From Calditrichia bacterium (GTDB lineage: Bacteria; Calditrichota; Calditrichia; RBG-13-44-9; J075): a stretch of 64,000 bases of DNA. A program made the translations under genes and the position numbers. The notes under the pieces are model-generated. The model was given only the letters and a program-made list of their open reading frames with translations. It had not been told where the DNA came from and did not search any database. Positions within the stretch are counted from its first letter, which is position 1, and each line of letters begins with the position of its first letter. The DNA is taken from positions 124,001 to 188,000 of the forward strand of contig JACKAP010000005.1 of assembly GCA_020635015.1 (NCBI GenBank), in the 5' to 3' direction. This document shows positions 42,301 through 49,676 of the stretch, one piece after another.

Positions 42301-42744
42301 AAAATGAGTGGCGCGGAATTTCTCGTAAAGCTGTTTCAGGGAAAGATTTTTAAACGCCGAATGCGCCGGGGTGCCTTGATCGCGGTAAATCTGCAAAAAA
42401 TTGATCAGGGCGTCCTGCACCTCGAGGTTATGGCGGCCGATCTGTTTGGATATCGCATAGAGTTCCCCCTCATTCGGGCGAAAGGCGCGGCGAAGGTCCG
42501 GCAGGATATGCCGGGCCAGAAAGTAGATCGCAACCACGGTCAGGAGCACCCAGAACCCGCCGCGTACTACCGGAGCAGGATCGAAAACCAGCGCCAGCAA
42601 CACAAAAAGCAGCAGCAGGGCCAGCCCCAGGAAAATCACCTTCATGACCGCATGGAGCACCTGCAGCAGATAGTATTGGCGCGTCACCGCCAGTAAGCGC
42701 TCGTGCGCGGAATGGAACAGGTTGTCGATCCCGGATTTTTGCAT
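39319..42744 (-). CDS. DUF4175-family membrane protein with long Gln/Met-rich coiled coil
   Basis: This 1141-residue protein belongs to the DUF4175 type. Two membrane helices lie near the N-terminus (about 33-52 and 60-78), with a third near 160-180. A beta-rich region (about 200-520) follows. From about 530 to 1110 is a very long helical region rich in Glu, Gln and Met, with stretches such as EEINREMKREDELSWERKQ and QQMQGGQQQQAQKSGQ. The C-terminus is Pro-rich. The family is widespread in FCB bacteria and alphaproteobacteria and often sits with DUF4159 genes, as here, but its role is not established. AAGGA precedes the start. Low-complexity DNA in the coil region might vary in length between strains. 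Confidence 0.88.
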   Translation of the reverse strand: MQKSGIDNLFHSAHERLLAVTRQYYLLQVLHAVMKVIFLGLALLLLFVLLALVFDPAPVVRGGFWVLLTVVAIYFLARHILPDLRRAFRPNEGELYAISKQIGRHNLEVQDALINFLQIYRDQGTPAHSAFKNLSLKQLYEKFRATHFSNILSPAILKHTAGRLLTAFTVLLLLLLIFPASVSQAMLKVVYPTRSFEDPLPLTLKNLSGEMTALKNASVELRGAYEGVAPQKLWLVVQSQSPTADSIQTERLELNVLSGKNFVYPIHHVKTSFTYWFEGSIEHSSFRNRLAVSERGRVLVKDRPFIRELQVKLTFPPYTGLSEVLLPPNNGEITALAGTAVGVEVLANKSLAQAWIRFRDSSKVELTVQENRAQGQFAVTRDDQYQIQIQDRDGIVNYQPVQYSVFALSDEHPFVEIAKPGEDLDLGDELEVPLLINLRDDFGFSKLLLKGHHIRAGSKGDTVSFSQALPYQKIDQNRAISDYRWDISGFFLIPEDYIEYYAEVYDNDVITGPKFARSKTFVLRLPSMMEILQNAEERAGEQLENTEDVAQQTRELKEKLEEINREMKREDELSWERKQQIQEQMEKQQQSMDRLKDVQQQLEELVKDLDAQDMLSPETLEKYFELQKMFQEMASEELQEAMKKLQDALEKTDMDEVKQAMEQFQLSMEEFEQRIERTYELFKRVEMEQKMDQLAKMAEKLAEEQSEINQELGKENPDETLQEQLTSKEQNLEKNTDFFESQLQEAVKDFQEQMAETAQDLQQAQEFMDQQQLQSQMQQMQQQMQGGQQQQAQKSGQKLEQQLQMLQSMMQQAQSNMNNAQKQEVMQAMEKAQNDMLRASFQQEQLMDNTSQINVASPQITDIARRQSQMQENTNQIIQQVLDISKQTFFMSPQMNQVLSEMREEMDRAIQSLENRNLRNAAQSQQKAMASLNQAIMQMQSAMNQLQMAGSASGFEEMMQQLQQMAGQQGQLNQQSMGMFQQQGQGKMQLSSEGMARLAAQQEMIRQSLEKMNQQHGGGNQKDMLGRLGELGEEMEKVIDDLQKQNLNRSVIERQQRILSRMLDAQKSVREREYSRKRQSEREDNVLAKSPPEIKQELLERENKLRKEMLDALKEGYSPEYREFIKSYYEILSRQPQPPAP

Positions 42745-42767
42745 TACAGCGTCCTTACGGTTCGGGT

Positions 42768-43430
42768 TTAATGTAACAATGCCCAGAGGATGATATTGGT
42801 TCCCATTTGCAGGGCGGCGCGGTGAATCTCCGGAGGGGTGTCATGAATTTCCGGATCTTCGCATCCATCGCTGATGTCGGTATTCAGGCTGTAGAAGGCG
42901 ACCATGCGGCCTGCTTCAAACAGTCCCAGGCCTTTCGGGGGCCCGCCGTCATGTTTGTGTACTTTGGGCAACCCGTTGGGAAAGCGGTAATATATGTGGT
43001 AAATCGGGTGGGAAAAAGGCAATTCTACCCATTCTGCTCCGGGAAAGACCTTTTTCATTTCCCGGCGAAAATGGACATCCATCCCATAATCATCATCGGC
43101 CCAGAGAAATCCTCCCCGGGTAAGGTATTGGCGCAGGCGCGCCACTTCTTCATCGGAGAATTTGATGTTGCCGTGGCCGGCAAGATAGGCGATCGGATAT
43201 TTAAAAAAATCTTTATCCAGGATACTCAGGGGAATTTCCCGCTCGCTGACCCCGGTATTGGTATGGTCGGCCATAAACCGGAAGATATTGACGAAAGTGG
43301 TGCGGTTTCCGTACCAGTCCCCGCCGCCGCCGTACTTGATGCGCACCACATTTACCGGCGATTGGGCGGATGCCTGGGCAAGCAAAATGACGATGAATAC
43401 GGCGGTTATGATGAAGCGGCTTTTACGCAT
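42768..43430 (-). CDS. DUF4159-family secreted protein
   Basis: This 220-residue protein has a signal peptide cut near ASAQS. The DUF4159 pattern is clear: VVRIKYGGGGDWYGN at the start, PIAYLAGHGNIKFSDEE, YLTRGGFLWADDDYG and a conserved end NIILWALLH. The fold resembles a glutamine-amidotransferase-like domain without its catalytic triad, according to how the family is usually described. It is 23 bases upstream of the DUF4175 gene and probably forms an operon with it. The function is unknown. Confidence 0.9.
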   Translation of the reverse strand: MRKSRFIITAVFIVILLAQASAQSPVNVVRIKYGGGGDWYGNRTTFVNIFRFMADHTNTGVSEREIPLSILDKDFFKYPIAYLAGHGNIKFSDEEVARLRQYLTRGGFLWADDDYGMDVHFRREMKKVFPGAEWVELPFSHPIYHIYYRFPNGLPKVHKHDGGPPKGLGLFEAGRMVAFYSLNTDISDGCEDPEIHDTPPEIHRAALQMGTNIILWALLH

Positions 43431-43494
43431 TAATCTGGTGCCTTTTTTCTATGTTGGCTGCTTTATGAAATTGTCTACTTTACCCCCCTTCCGT

Positions 43495-43544
43495 CCCCCC
43501 TTACCAAGGGGGGAAACTTTCAAGTCTCCCCTTGGTAAGGGGAG
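43495..43544. repeat. CCCCTTACCAAGGGG-type palindromic repeat (family L)
   Basis: CCCCCCTTACCAAGGGGGG (43495-43513) and CTCCCCTTGGTAAGGGGAG (43526-43544) are each self-complementary and also pair with each other. The wider element includes TTTAGAGGGG at its end (to about 43556). From memory similar repeats occur in many bacterial genomes. It lies upstream of the DUF4159 gene in the 303-base gap; nothing else but the element at 43617-43669 is seen there. Confidence 0.88.
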
Positions 43545-43616
43545 ATTTAGAGGGGTAAAAAAGTGTCACAAGTTACAATCAAACGACTTAAGTACATCCT
43601 ACCTTCCCATACGAGC

Positions 43617-43669
43617 GTAAGGGTATATAGCCGTACGGAACTTTGTCCCATACACCCATATACCCTTAC
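43617..43669. repeat. Palindromic repeat, GTAAGGGTATAT phrase (family K)
   Basis: GTAAGGGTATAT (43617-43628) is perfectly complementary to 43658-43669, with a 29-base loop. It is 65 bases downstream of the STAS gene stop on the minus strand and could contribute to transcript ending. Confidence 0.8.
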
Positions 43670-43733
43670 ACGATGTGTTCCCTCCCGCGGCTGCAACCGA
43701 AAGCCGGGTCAGGCATATTAATTCAACGCAGCT

Positions 43734-44519
43734 TTAGCGATTGGAGTTTCGATGATTCTCGGCAAATATACGGCGTTTTTGGCGGCTGTTCAACCCCAAT
43801 CGTTTCAGCCAGGAGCGCACCCCAAACCAGCCCAGCCGGACGAAACCGAAATCGGCGGAATTCAGGCGCTTGTTAATCTTGTAGGCGCCCATCTCCGGGT
43901 TTTTCGCCACCACATAGCGAATCTTCTGTTCCACCGACATATTCACCAGATCAAGAATGGTCGGTCTTTTCTGCTGCTGCTGCGGGGGCTGCGGGGCCAC
44001 CGGCGCTTCCTCGCCAAAATCAGGACTGTTGTCCGCGCCATGATGGGCGAAGGTATTATTATCCCGCGGGGGCTGAGGACGGCGTTCCGGCTCCGGCTGG
44101 AAAGTGGCATGCCCCCCGCCGGCACGGGCGCCTCCGGTTTTGGGCACCATTTCCACGTATTGCGATTCTTCAAACTTGGTGATCGCCGCCTGAACCGAGT
44201 CGTATACATCGAGGATATGATGAAACTCCAGGAGTTCAAAAATTTCGTATACATCCGGGATCATCTTCACCAATTTCAGATCCCCGTTGTTTTCGCGGAT
44301 CGCCTTGATCTCACTGATAAAGATCCCCCAGCCGGCGCTGCTGATATAGTCTACATTGCCCAGATCGATGACAATTTGAAAACGCCCCTGCTTCAAAAGA
44401 TTGTTTAACGCGCGCTCCACTTCCGAAGAGGTCGTTGTATCGATATAACCACCGACTTTGATGATCGATATCTGATTGGCACTTCCCGCATTTTGCACTG
44501 AGACCTGAATGCCTTCCAT
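43734..44519 (-). CDS. STAS-domain anti-anti-sigma-like protein with transposase-like HTH tail
   Basis: This 261-residue protein starts with a STAS domain (about 5-110). The phosphorylation loop LGNVDYISSAGWG keeps the serine needed for partner switching. A long Pro/Gln-rich linker (about 125-185) follows. The C-terminal 65 residues form a helix-turn-helix-like domain: NPEMGAYKINKRLN, GFVRLGWFGVRSWLKR and LNSRQKRRIF. The same pattern ends the phosphatase encoded upstream, NPEFGPKKISDILN to LNTRQKRETF. HTH domains of this kind occur in transposases; in a STAS protein they are unusual. GGAGG sits five bases before the start. The gene follows the phosphatase by 119 bases and may have its own promoter. 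Confidence 0.88.
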   Translation of the reverse strand: MEGIQVSVQNAGSANQISIIKVGGYIDTTTSSEVERALNNLLKQGRFQIVIDLGNVDYISSAGWGIFISEIKAIRENNGDLKLVKMIPDVYEIFELLEFHHILDVYDSVQAAITKFEESQYVEMVPKTGGARAGGGHATFQPEPERRPQPPRDNNTFAHHGADNSPDFGEEAPVAPQPPQQQQKRPTILDLVNMSVEQKIRYVVAKNPEMGAYKINKRLNSADFGFVRLGWFGVRSWLKRLGLNSRQKRRIFAENHRNSNR

Positions 44520-44577
44520 TCAATCCTCCATGTCTTTCATTGTATTGCTATATGTTCAAGCTCTTTAACAGCTAATA

Positions 44578-44606
44578 AGATAACTTAATTATCGATATTT
44601 TTTCAA
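44578..44606 (-). promoter_or_regulatory. Possible promoter for the STAS gene
   Basis: On the minus strand, TTGAAA (44601-44606) and TTATCT (44578-44583) are 17 bases apart, 58 bases upstream of the STAS start. The gap is AT-rich, so chance matches are likely. Confidence 0.35.
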
Positions 44607-44638
44607 CTTTTTTAACTTTATTTGCTCAATATAGGCAT

Positions 44639-47329
44639 TTACGGCTGTTTGTCATTGCTTTCGGTAACACTTACATCTTTTTTAATATTTTCGTCGCCGT
44701 TTGATTCATCTTCCGTATCGGCATTCTCCCGGCCATGATGGTTGCCGGCATCCACCGAAATTCCGGGCGTTTCTTTTCCCCGGGCGGAAATCATCTTCTC
44801 TTTCGGGCGGGAGGAGGATTTTGCCGGCGGTATATACGGTATATGGTCCTGCTGATCTTCGCTGCGGAAACCCACCAGCACTTCCCCATCGAGGGTCAGC
44901 AATGGGGTTCCCGGCGGCTTCAGGCGCTTCTTGCCGCCCCGCGATACGAAGGTCTCCCGCTTCTGGCGGGTATTGAGCTTCGCCCGCTTCAGCTCCTCGT
45001 AGATCAGGGTGGGAGAAATTTCGGTAAAACCATACGCTTCGGTATTCAGAATATCGCTGATCTTCTTGGGGCCAAATTCGGGATTCTGGCGGATCACGTC
45101 ATAGATCTTGGTCTTCATCTCAATGCTCAGGTGGCGCAATCCCAGGTTGGTATAGCCATGGAGCATCTCCCGCAGCAGATCGTAACCGCCTTCCTGATAA
45201 ATGCGCTTGTAACGATAGAAGGTGGTGGGTGAAATACCGGCATTCTTGCAGGCTTCCGCCACCGTCACGTTATTGTCAGTCTGAACTTGCTCGAAGAGAT
45301 TCTTGAACATGTTCACCTTCACATCCACCGCCGCCATGTTCTCCTTGATCGCCACGATGGTGATGTCATCATTCTGCTCGAATCCGCCGGTAAAATTCAG
45401 GATATCGTTCTTGATGCTCTTGACAAACTCCACCACGTCGAGATGGCCGTATTTGCGGATGGCCTGCAGGAATCGCTCTTCTCCGTAGAGATCCCGCTTG
45501 GCGTTCATCGCTTCGGTGATCCCATCGGTATAGAGGATGAAGATGTCGTCGGGATGCAGGCGGATGCGGTCGGTCTGGATACGCTCCCCAAACAGCTTGA
45601 TATCCGGCAGGGTAATGCCGACCGGGAATCCGGAGGGATTGAGATAAAAGGTTTCCTTACTTTTGCCCCGGTAGAGGATCATAGGGTTATGGCCGGCGCT
45701 GGCGAAGGAGATCATCCGTTCCCGGGAATCCAGGATCACATAGAGCATGGTCACAAACATCCCCTTGCGGATGTCGTCGGTCACGAAATTGTTCACCTTG
45801 GTCATAATCTCGGAGGGATTTTTATTCCCGCGTGCTTCCAGGCGCAGGGAGGTGCGGATCATGGTCATGACCAGCGAACCGGGGATCCCTTTCCCGGAGA
45901 CGTCCGCCACGCAGACCCCGATGCTTTCCTCATCCACCTCCATGAAGTCGAACAGGTCTCCCCCCACCTCTTTAGCCGACTGATAATAGGAGGCGATGTC
46001 ATAACCGATCACATCGGGGAAGTCGTCCGGCAGGAGCATCTGCTGAATTTCCTGGGCGACCTGCAGCTCCTTCTGCATACGCTGCTGTTCGATCACTGAT
46101 ACCTGCGCTTCGCGGAATTTGCTGGTCACCTCGCTGAAGGCCTGGGCAATTTCCCCGATCTCATCGCGGGCATCGATGTCGATCTCATCTTCATCCACCT
46201 GCCCGCGGCCCACCTGGCGCACCCAATCGGCCAGCTTGTGGAAGGGCTTGGTAATCATGGTCACCAGCACCCCGATGCCGAAGGTGCCCACCACCAGCAC
46301 GATGAGGAGAAAGATAATCCAACTGTTCTCCGCCCGGGAAGCCTCGCCAAGGATATAATTTTCTTCCACCCAGATCATCGCATAGCCGATCCGGTCAGAC
46401 GTAACCCCGGTTTCTTTTCGCAATTGAATCGGCGCCACAAAGTAATATAGCGTAACCAATTCTCCGGGATCAGCGGTATCCGGAGCGGTGGTTTCGTAGA
46501 CCGTCACATCGCCGAAGGTCTGCAGCGGTTCCAACCCGGCCAGGCTCACGGTATCGCCGGCAATGGTATGATCGATGGGGTACATCGCCACCACCTCCCA
46601 CTGTGCGTCGGTCACCAACGCATAGCGGATCATATCACTGCGGTCTTCCTGGAATGACTGGGCATATTCGTAGGAAATAATATCGTTCTCTTCGCTGCGC
46701 GGTTCCCAATTGATCTGGGCGAAATCGTTGGTGATGCCTACCGCCTTGGCAAAAACTTCATCGCGGGTCTCCGACTCCACGCGCGGCACCAGCAGGAAAT
46801 AGGCGATCAGGGTCAGCAGCAGCATGGCAACCGAGGTGATCACGAAATACTTTCGCCGAATCGACATCGATTCCATCTGGGTGCGCCAACTCGTCTCGTC
46901 CGTCGCCTCGCGCATCTTGGTCAGGCGCAGCTCATTGCCATGACTGGTCAGATTATACTGGATATCATCCATCAGCTTGCGCATCATGAAGATACCCAGG
47001 CCGCCTTTTTTCCCGATCTGGACATATTTGTTCAGATCCGGATCCTTCACCTGCCGGGGGTCGAAGCTGCGCCCCTGGTCGATGATCACCACTGTGAGAC
47101 TCAGGCGGCGGATAATCGCTCGAACGGTAATTTTTCCATCTTTAATGTCCGCATATCCGTGCCGAATGACATTGGTGCAAGTCTCATCCACCACCAGCTT
47201 GAAAGAGTTGATGATCTTATCGGAAAATTTATACTTCTTCCCGATTCGTTCGATAAACTCCCGCACCTCCAGCAGGTGCGACATCGCAGCAGGAATTACC
47301 AGTTCTTCTTTTGAGATATTTTTAAACAT
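44639..47329 (-). CDS. Membrane SpoIIE-type phosphatase with RsbW-like kinase domain and HTH tail
   Basis: This 896-residue protein combines many parts. An N-terminal RsbW/SpoIIAB-like HATPase (about 15-140) has VDETCTNVIRHGY, DQGRSFDP and GGLGIFMM. Two membrane helices (about 160-180 and 335-355) enclose an extracytoplasmic sensor of about 150 residues. A HAMP domain and short coil follow (about 360-425). The PP2C/SpoIIE phosphatase (about 430-670) has KEVGGDLFD, VCVADVSGKG, SAGHNPM and LYTDGITEA. The last 210 residues hold two transposase-like HTH units: VAEACKNAGISPTTFYRYKR (about 690) and NPEFGPKKISDILN to LNTRQKR (about 745-790). The kinase and phosphatase could oppose each other on the STAS protein encoded next. 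No sigma factor gene is beside it. Confidence 0.92.
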   Translation of the reverse strand: MFKNISKEELVIPAAMSHLLEVREFIERIGKKYKFSDKIINSFKLVVDETCTNVIRHGYADIKDGKITVRAIIRRLSLTVVIIDQGRSFDPRQVKDPDLNKYVQIGKKGGLGIFMMRKLMDDIQYNLTSHGNELRLTKMREATDETSWRTQMESMSIRRKYFVITSVAMLLLTLIAYFLLVPRVESETRDEVFAKAVGITNDFAQINWEPRSEENDIISYEYAQSFQEDRSDMIRYALVTDAQWEVVAMYPIDHTIAGDTVSLAGLEPLQTFGDVTVYETTAPDTADPGELVTLYYFVAPIQLRKETGVTSDRIGYAMIWVEENYILGEASRAENSWIIFLLIVLVVGTFGIGVLVTMITKPFHKLADWVRQVGRGQVDEDEIDIDARDEIGEIAQAFSEVTSKFREAQVSVIEQQRMQKELQVAQEIQQMLLPDDFPDVIGYDIASYYQSAKEVGGDLFDFMEVDEESIGVCVADVSGKGIPGSLVMTMIRTSLRLEARGNKNPSEIMTKVNNFVTDDIRKGMFVTMLYVILDSRERMISFASAGHNPMILYRGKSKETFYLNPSGFPVGITLPDIKLFGERIQTDRIRLHPDDIFILYTDGITEAMNAKRDLYGEERFLQAIRKYGHLDVVEFVKSIKNDILNFTGGFEQNDDITIVAIKENMAAVDVKVNMFKNLFEQVQTDNNVTVAEACKNAGISPTTFYRYKRIYQEGGYDLLREMLHGYTNLGLRHLSIEMKTKIYDVIRQNPEFGPKKISDILNTEAYGFTEISPTLIYEELKRAKLNTRQKRETFVSRGGKKRLKPPGTPLLTLDGEVLVGFRSEDQQDHIPYIPPAKSSSRPKEKMISARGKETPGISVDAGNHHGRENADTEDESNGDENIKKDVSVTESNDKQP

Positions 47330-47366
47330 AGACCTACTTTTGTTTAATTCCGCTCATCTGCCCTTA

Positions 47367-47399
47367 AATATATGCTTAATCAGACTGACTGGTTAGTCA
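47367..47399 (-). promoter_or_regulatory. Promoter with operator-like palindrome before the phosphatase gene
   Basis: On the minus strand TATATT (47367-47372) lies 37 bases upstream of the start codon. TGACTGGTTAGTCA (47386-47399), with perfect TGACT/AGTCA arms, covers the expected -35 position; no good -35 hexamer is present. This layout fits an activator- or repressor-controlled promoter, possibly autoregulated by the HTH tails. Confidence 0.4.
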
Positions 47400-47530
47400 T
47401 TTGTGGCGCTGGTTCGGATAATTTACCGGCATCGGTTGTGGCCGGTACCCGGGCAACGCCCCAAAATAAGCACAAAACCTCCGGCGGCTGTGATCAAATT
47501 GAATAAATCGATGATCGCTTTTTAACGCCG

Positions 47531-47629
47531 TGGATGAGTGAATGGGTGGATGAGTGGATGGGTAAAAACGGACATGCATCAACCGACGGCACACCCATCC
47601 ACCCATTCACCCATAAACCCATTCACCCT
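47531..47629. repeat. Family A palindromic repeat, TGAATGGGTGGATG phrase
   Basis: The left arm (47531-47563) repeats GGATGAGTGAATGGGTGG and the right arm (47592-47629) repeats its complement CACCCATCCACCC. The right arm ends at the base before the PorV-like stop codon. The rest of this 301-base gap (47400-47530) shows no gene. Confidence 0.88.
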
Positions 47630-47630
47630 T

Positions 47631-49568
47631 CTATTTCGTACGCCGGATCCGGTCTTCGGTTGTCTTGATCGCATCCTGCACTTTTTTATTGGTCGGATAC
47701 TTATCCGCCAGTTGCTTCCAGATCTCCAGAGCTTTCTCATAGCGGCCGGCCAGGAAGTGCTCGGTGGCAACCAGATGCTGGCGTTCATCGTCGGGACTCA
47801 TCCGCTCCCGCTTGGTATCGACGTTCAGTTTGGCCTTGTTGTAATACTCCTTGATGGTCTGGCTGGTCGGATCCAGCTCCAGCGCTTTTTCGAACACGCC
47901 CAGCGCCTTCTCATACTCGCCCAACTCCAGCAGGGCCAACCCGTCGATGATATACTGCTGCAGCTTGATGCGCCGTTCTAACGTTTGCAACTCTCCCTGC
48001 AATTCATTGACATCCGGGGTCAGCACCATCGCCTCACCCACGATGCGCAACGCGTCGGTAAAGTTGCCCCGCTGGAACTCCTGGCGGGCATCGCTGACCA
48101 GTTTGGAGACTTCCGCATTCAGCCGCCGCTGGGTGGTGTTGATCGCCTCCAGAATGATCGGATCGTCCGGGGAGCGCTCCAGGGCAAGGTTGAACTGGAT
48201 CATGGCGTCGGTAAACTGGTTCTTGTCCAGGAACACTTTGCCGCGCTCGAAGTGCAGCTCGACATATTTCTGGTTTTCCAATTCCAGCTTCTTGTCGATC
48301 GCCTGAGCGATGGCCTGCTCCTGGCGCTGGTCGAACTGCGACTGAATCTGAGCCCGGGAGCTGTCGAACATCGACTTGGCCTCTTTATTGAACGGATCAT
48401 TGGCGATCACTTGCTGGAACTCGGAATAGGCATCAAAATAGCGCTTCTCGGCAAAGAACTGCCGCCCATTTTCCAGGTGTTGCTCCACCCGCACCTGACG
48501 CTCTTCTTCCTTGGTGCGTTCCACCAGCCGGCGCTCGAACTCCTTGCGCTCCTGTTCCGCCAGGAAGATCTTTTCCTCCCGCGACTTGCCCAGGTTGAAG
48601 GTCAGGGAAAAGCGATGGGAAGGATTAAACTCCCCATCGGTGCTCAGGTTGCTGAAGGAATAATCGATATCGACGAACTGATAGGAGACCCCGGCGCCGA
48701 AAGCCGGCGCATCGCGGTCGAAGCCCAGCCGCACTGTGCCCATATCGCGGAATTGATACTCCGCTCCGGCGTGGATGCTCCCGCCTTCAAACTGGCCCTG
48801 CACATAATCGAGCAGAATGTTCATCTTGCCGGAGAATCCGATCGGGATGCTCTTCATCACCCCAAAAGACATGCGGTTGGCCAGGGTGTCCTCATAGGCG
48901 CCCAGTTTGAGCTGGGGGCGAATCAGGTTCTGGAAATGGAAACCCAGCGACAGCCCGCTGAGCAGGGGACTGTCGGAGTTGGGACGGTACATCAGTCCCC
49001 CATCCAGGCCAAAGGCGCTGCTCACCTGGCCGGTGCCGGAGAAGTTCTGCCGGTGCACCTTGAAGGTCACCCCGGCCGTGAGGTTAAAGGGGATCTTCTT
49101 GGCATAGGCGATATAAATCTCGCTGAAATCAAAATCGGAAAGGGTTTCCTCTGTCTGCACGTTGTAGATGTCGGTGACCACAATATCGCCCACCCCCACC
49201 CGGGAGAAGCCCAGACCGACCGTGCCGTACTGCAGTGTCGGGTAGACGAACCCCAGGAAGTCGTAGCTGGCGTCGGCAATCAGCGGGGTATGGAACAGCG
49301 AGAACGACATCCGCGGCACATATTCCAACCCGGCGGGATTCCAGAAGACCGCCGAAGGTTCATCCGCCAATGCCACATACGCCCGCCCCAGGGCAAATGC
49401 CCGGGCGCTGGCGCCCACTTCATGGAGGATGTTCTGGGTGCCCCCGCTCCCATCCTGCGCCCGGCTTGTGTAGGGTATTGCCAACTGCAGCAGCAGGGCG
49501 ACCAGCACCATCCAATATATTCGACCGTTTTTCAAGTGACTCATAACCAGGTCCCGTTTTTGGGTCAT
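47631..49568 (-). CDS. PorV-like outer-membrane protein with C-terminal TPR region
   Basis: This 645-residue protein has a signal peptide ending near TSRAQD. The first 340 residues form a PorV/PorQ-like barrel of the FadL fold, with GASARAFALGRAYVALADE and PSAVFWNPAGLEYVP near the start. From about 355 a charged helical stretch (EERQVRVEQHL) leads to four or five TPR units, such as YFDAYSEFQQVIANDP, FTDAMIQFNLALERSPDD and YEKALGVFEKALELDP. PorV shuttles proteins with C-terminal sorting domains in type IX secretion. The giant sorting-domain protein is just upstream, so cargo and shuttle appear linked. AAAGG sits seven bases before the ATG at 49568; a longer start at 49616 lacks a site. Confidence 0.87.
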   Translation of the reverse strand: MTQKRDLVMSHLKNGRIYWMVLVALLLQLAIPYTSRAQDGSGGTQNILHEVGASARAFALGRAYVALADEPSAVFWNPAGLEYVPRMSFSLFHTPLIADASYDFLGFVYPTLQYGTVGLGFSRVGVGDIVVTDIYNVQTEETLSDFDFSEIYIAYAKKIPFNLTAGVTFKVHRQNFSGTGQVSSAFGLDGGLMYRPNSDSPLLSGLSLGFHFQNLIRPQLKLGAYEDTLANRMSFGVMKSIPIGFSGKMNILLDYVQGQFEGGSIHAGAEYQFRDMGTVRLGFDRDAPAFGAGVSYQFVDIDYSFSNLSTDGEFNPSHRFSLTFNLGKSREEKIFLAEQERKEFERRLVERTKEEERQVRVEQHLENGRQFFAEKRYFDAYSEFQQVIANDPFNKEAKSMFDSSRAQIQSQFDQRQEQAIAQAIDKKLELENQKYVELHFERGKVFLDKNQFTDAMIQFNLALERSPDDPIILEAINTTQRRLNAEVSKLVSDARQEFQRGNFTDALRIVGEAMVLTPDVNELQGELQTLERRIKLQQYIIDGLALLELGEYEKALGVFEKALELDPTSQTIKEYYNKAKLNVDTKRERMSPDDERQHLVATEHFLAGRYEKALEIWKQLADKYPTNKKVQDAIKTTEDRIRRTK

Positions 49569-49631
49569 ATTATTACCTTTTTCCAACACATGTTCCTTTT
49601 TGCCAATCCACGCCATTTAAGTGGAAGGCGG

Positions 49632-49675
49632 CAGTGGCAGTTGCAGTCGACTTCCTGCCACTGCTACTGCCACTG
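49632..49675 (-). repeat. Palindrome immediately after the giant gene, GGCAGTGGCAG phrase
   Basis: CAGTGGCAGTTGCAGT (49632-49647) pairs at 15 of 16 positions with 49660-49675. It starts one base after the stop codon of the giant gene on the minus strand. It has the look of the other phrase palindromes and may modulate readthrough into the PorV-like gene. Confidence 0.78.
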
Positions 49676-49676
49676 T

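Noticed and set aside
44900..45280. Transposase remnant
   Set aside because: The HTH pattern looks like a transposase, but it is in frame with the phosphatase, has no DDE or Tyr/Ser catalytic part, no terminal repeats, and a homologous copy ends the neighbouring STAS gene. A fused domain fits better.
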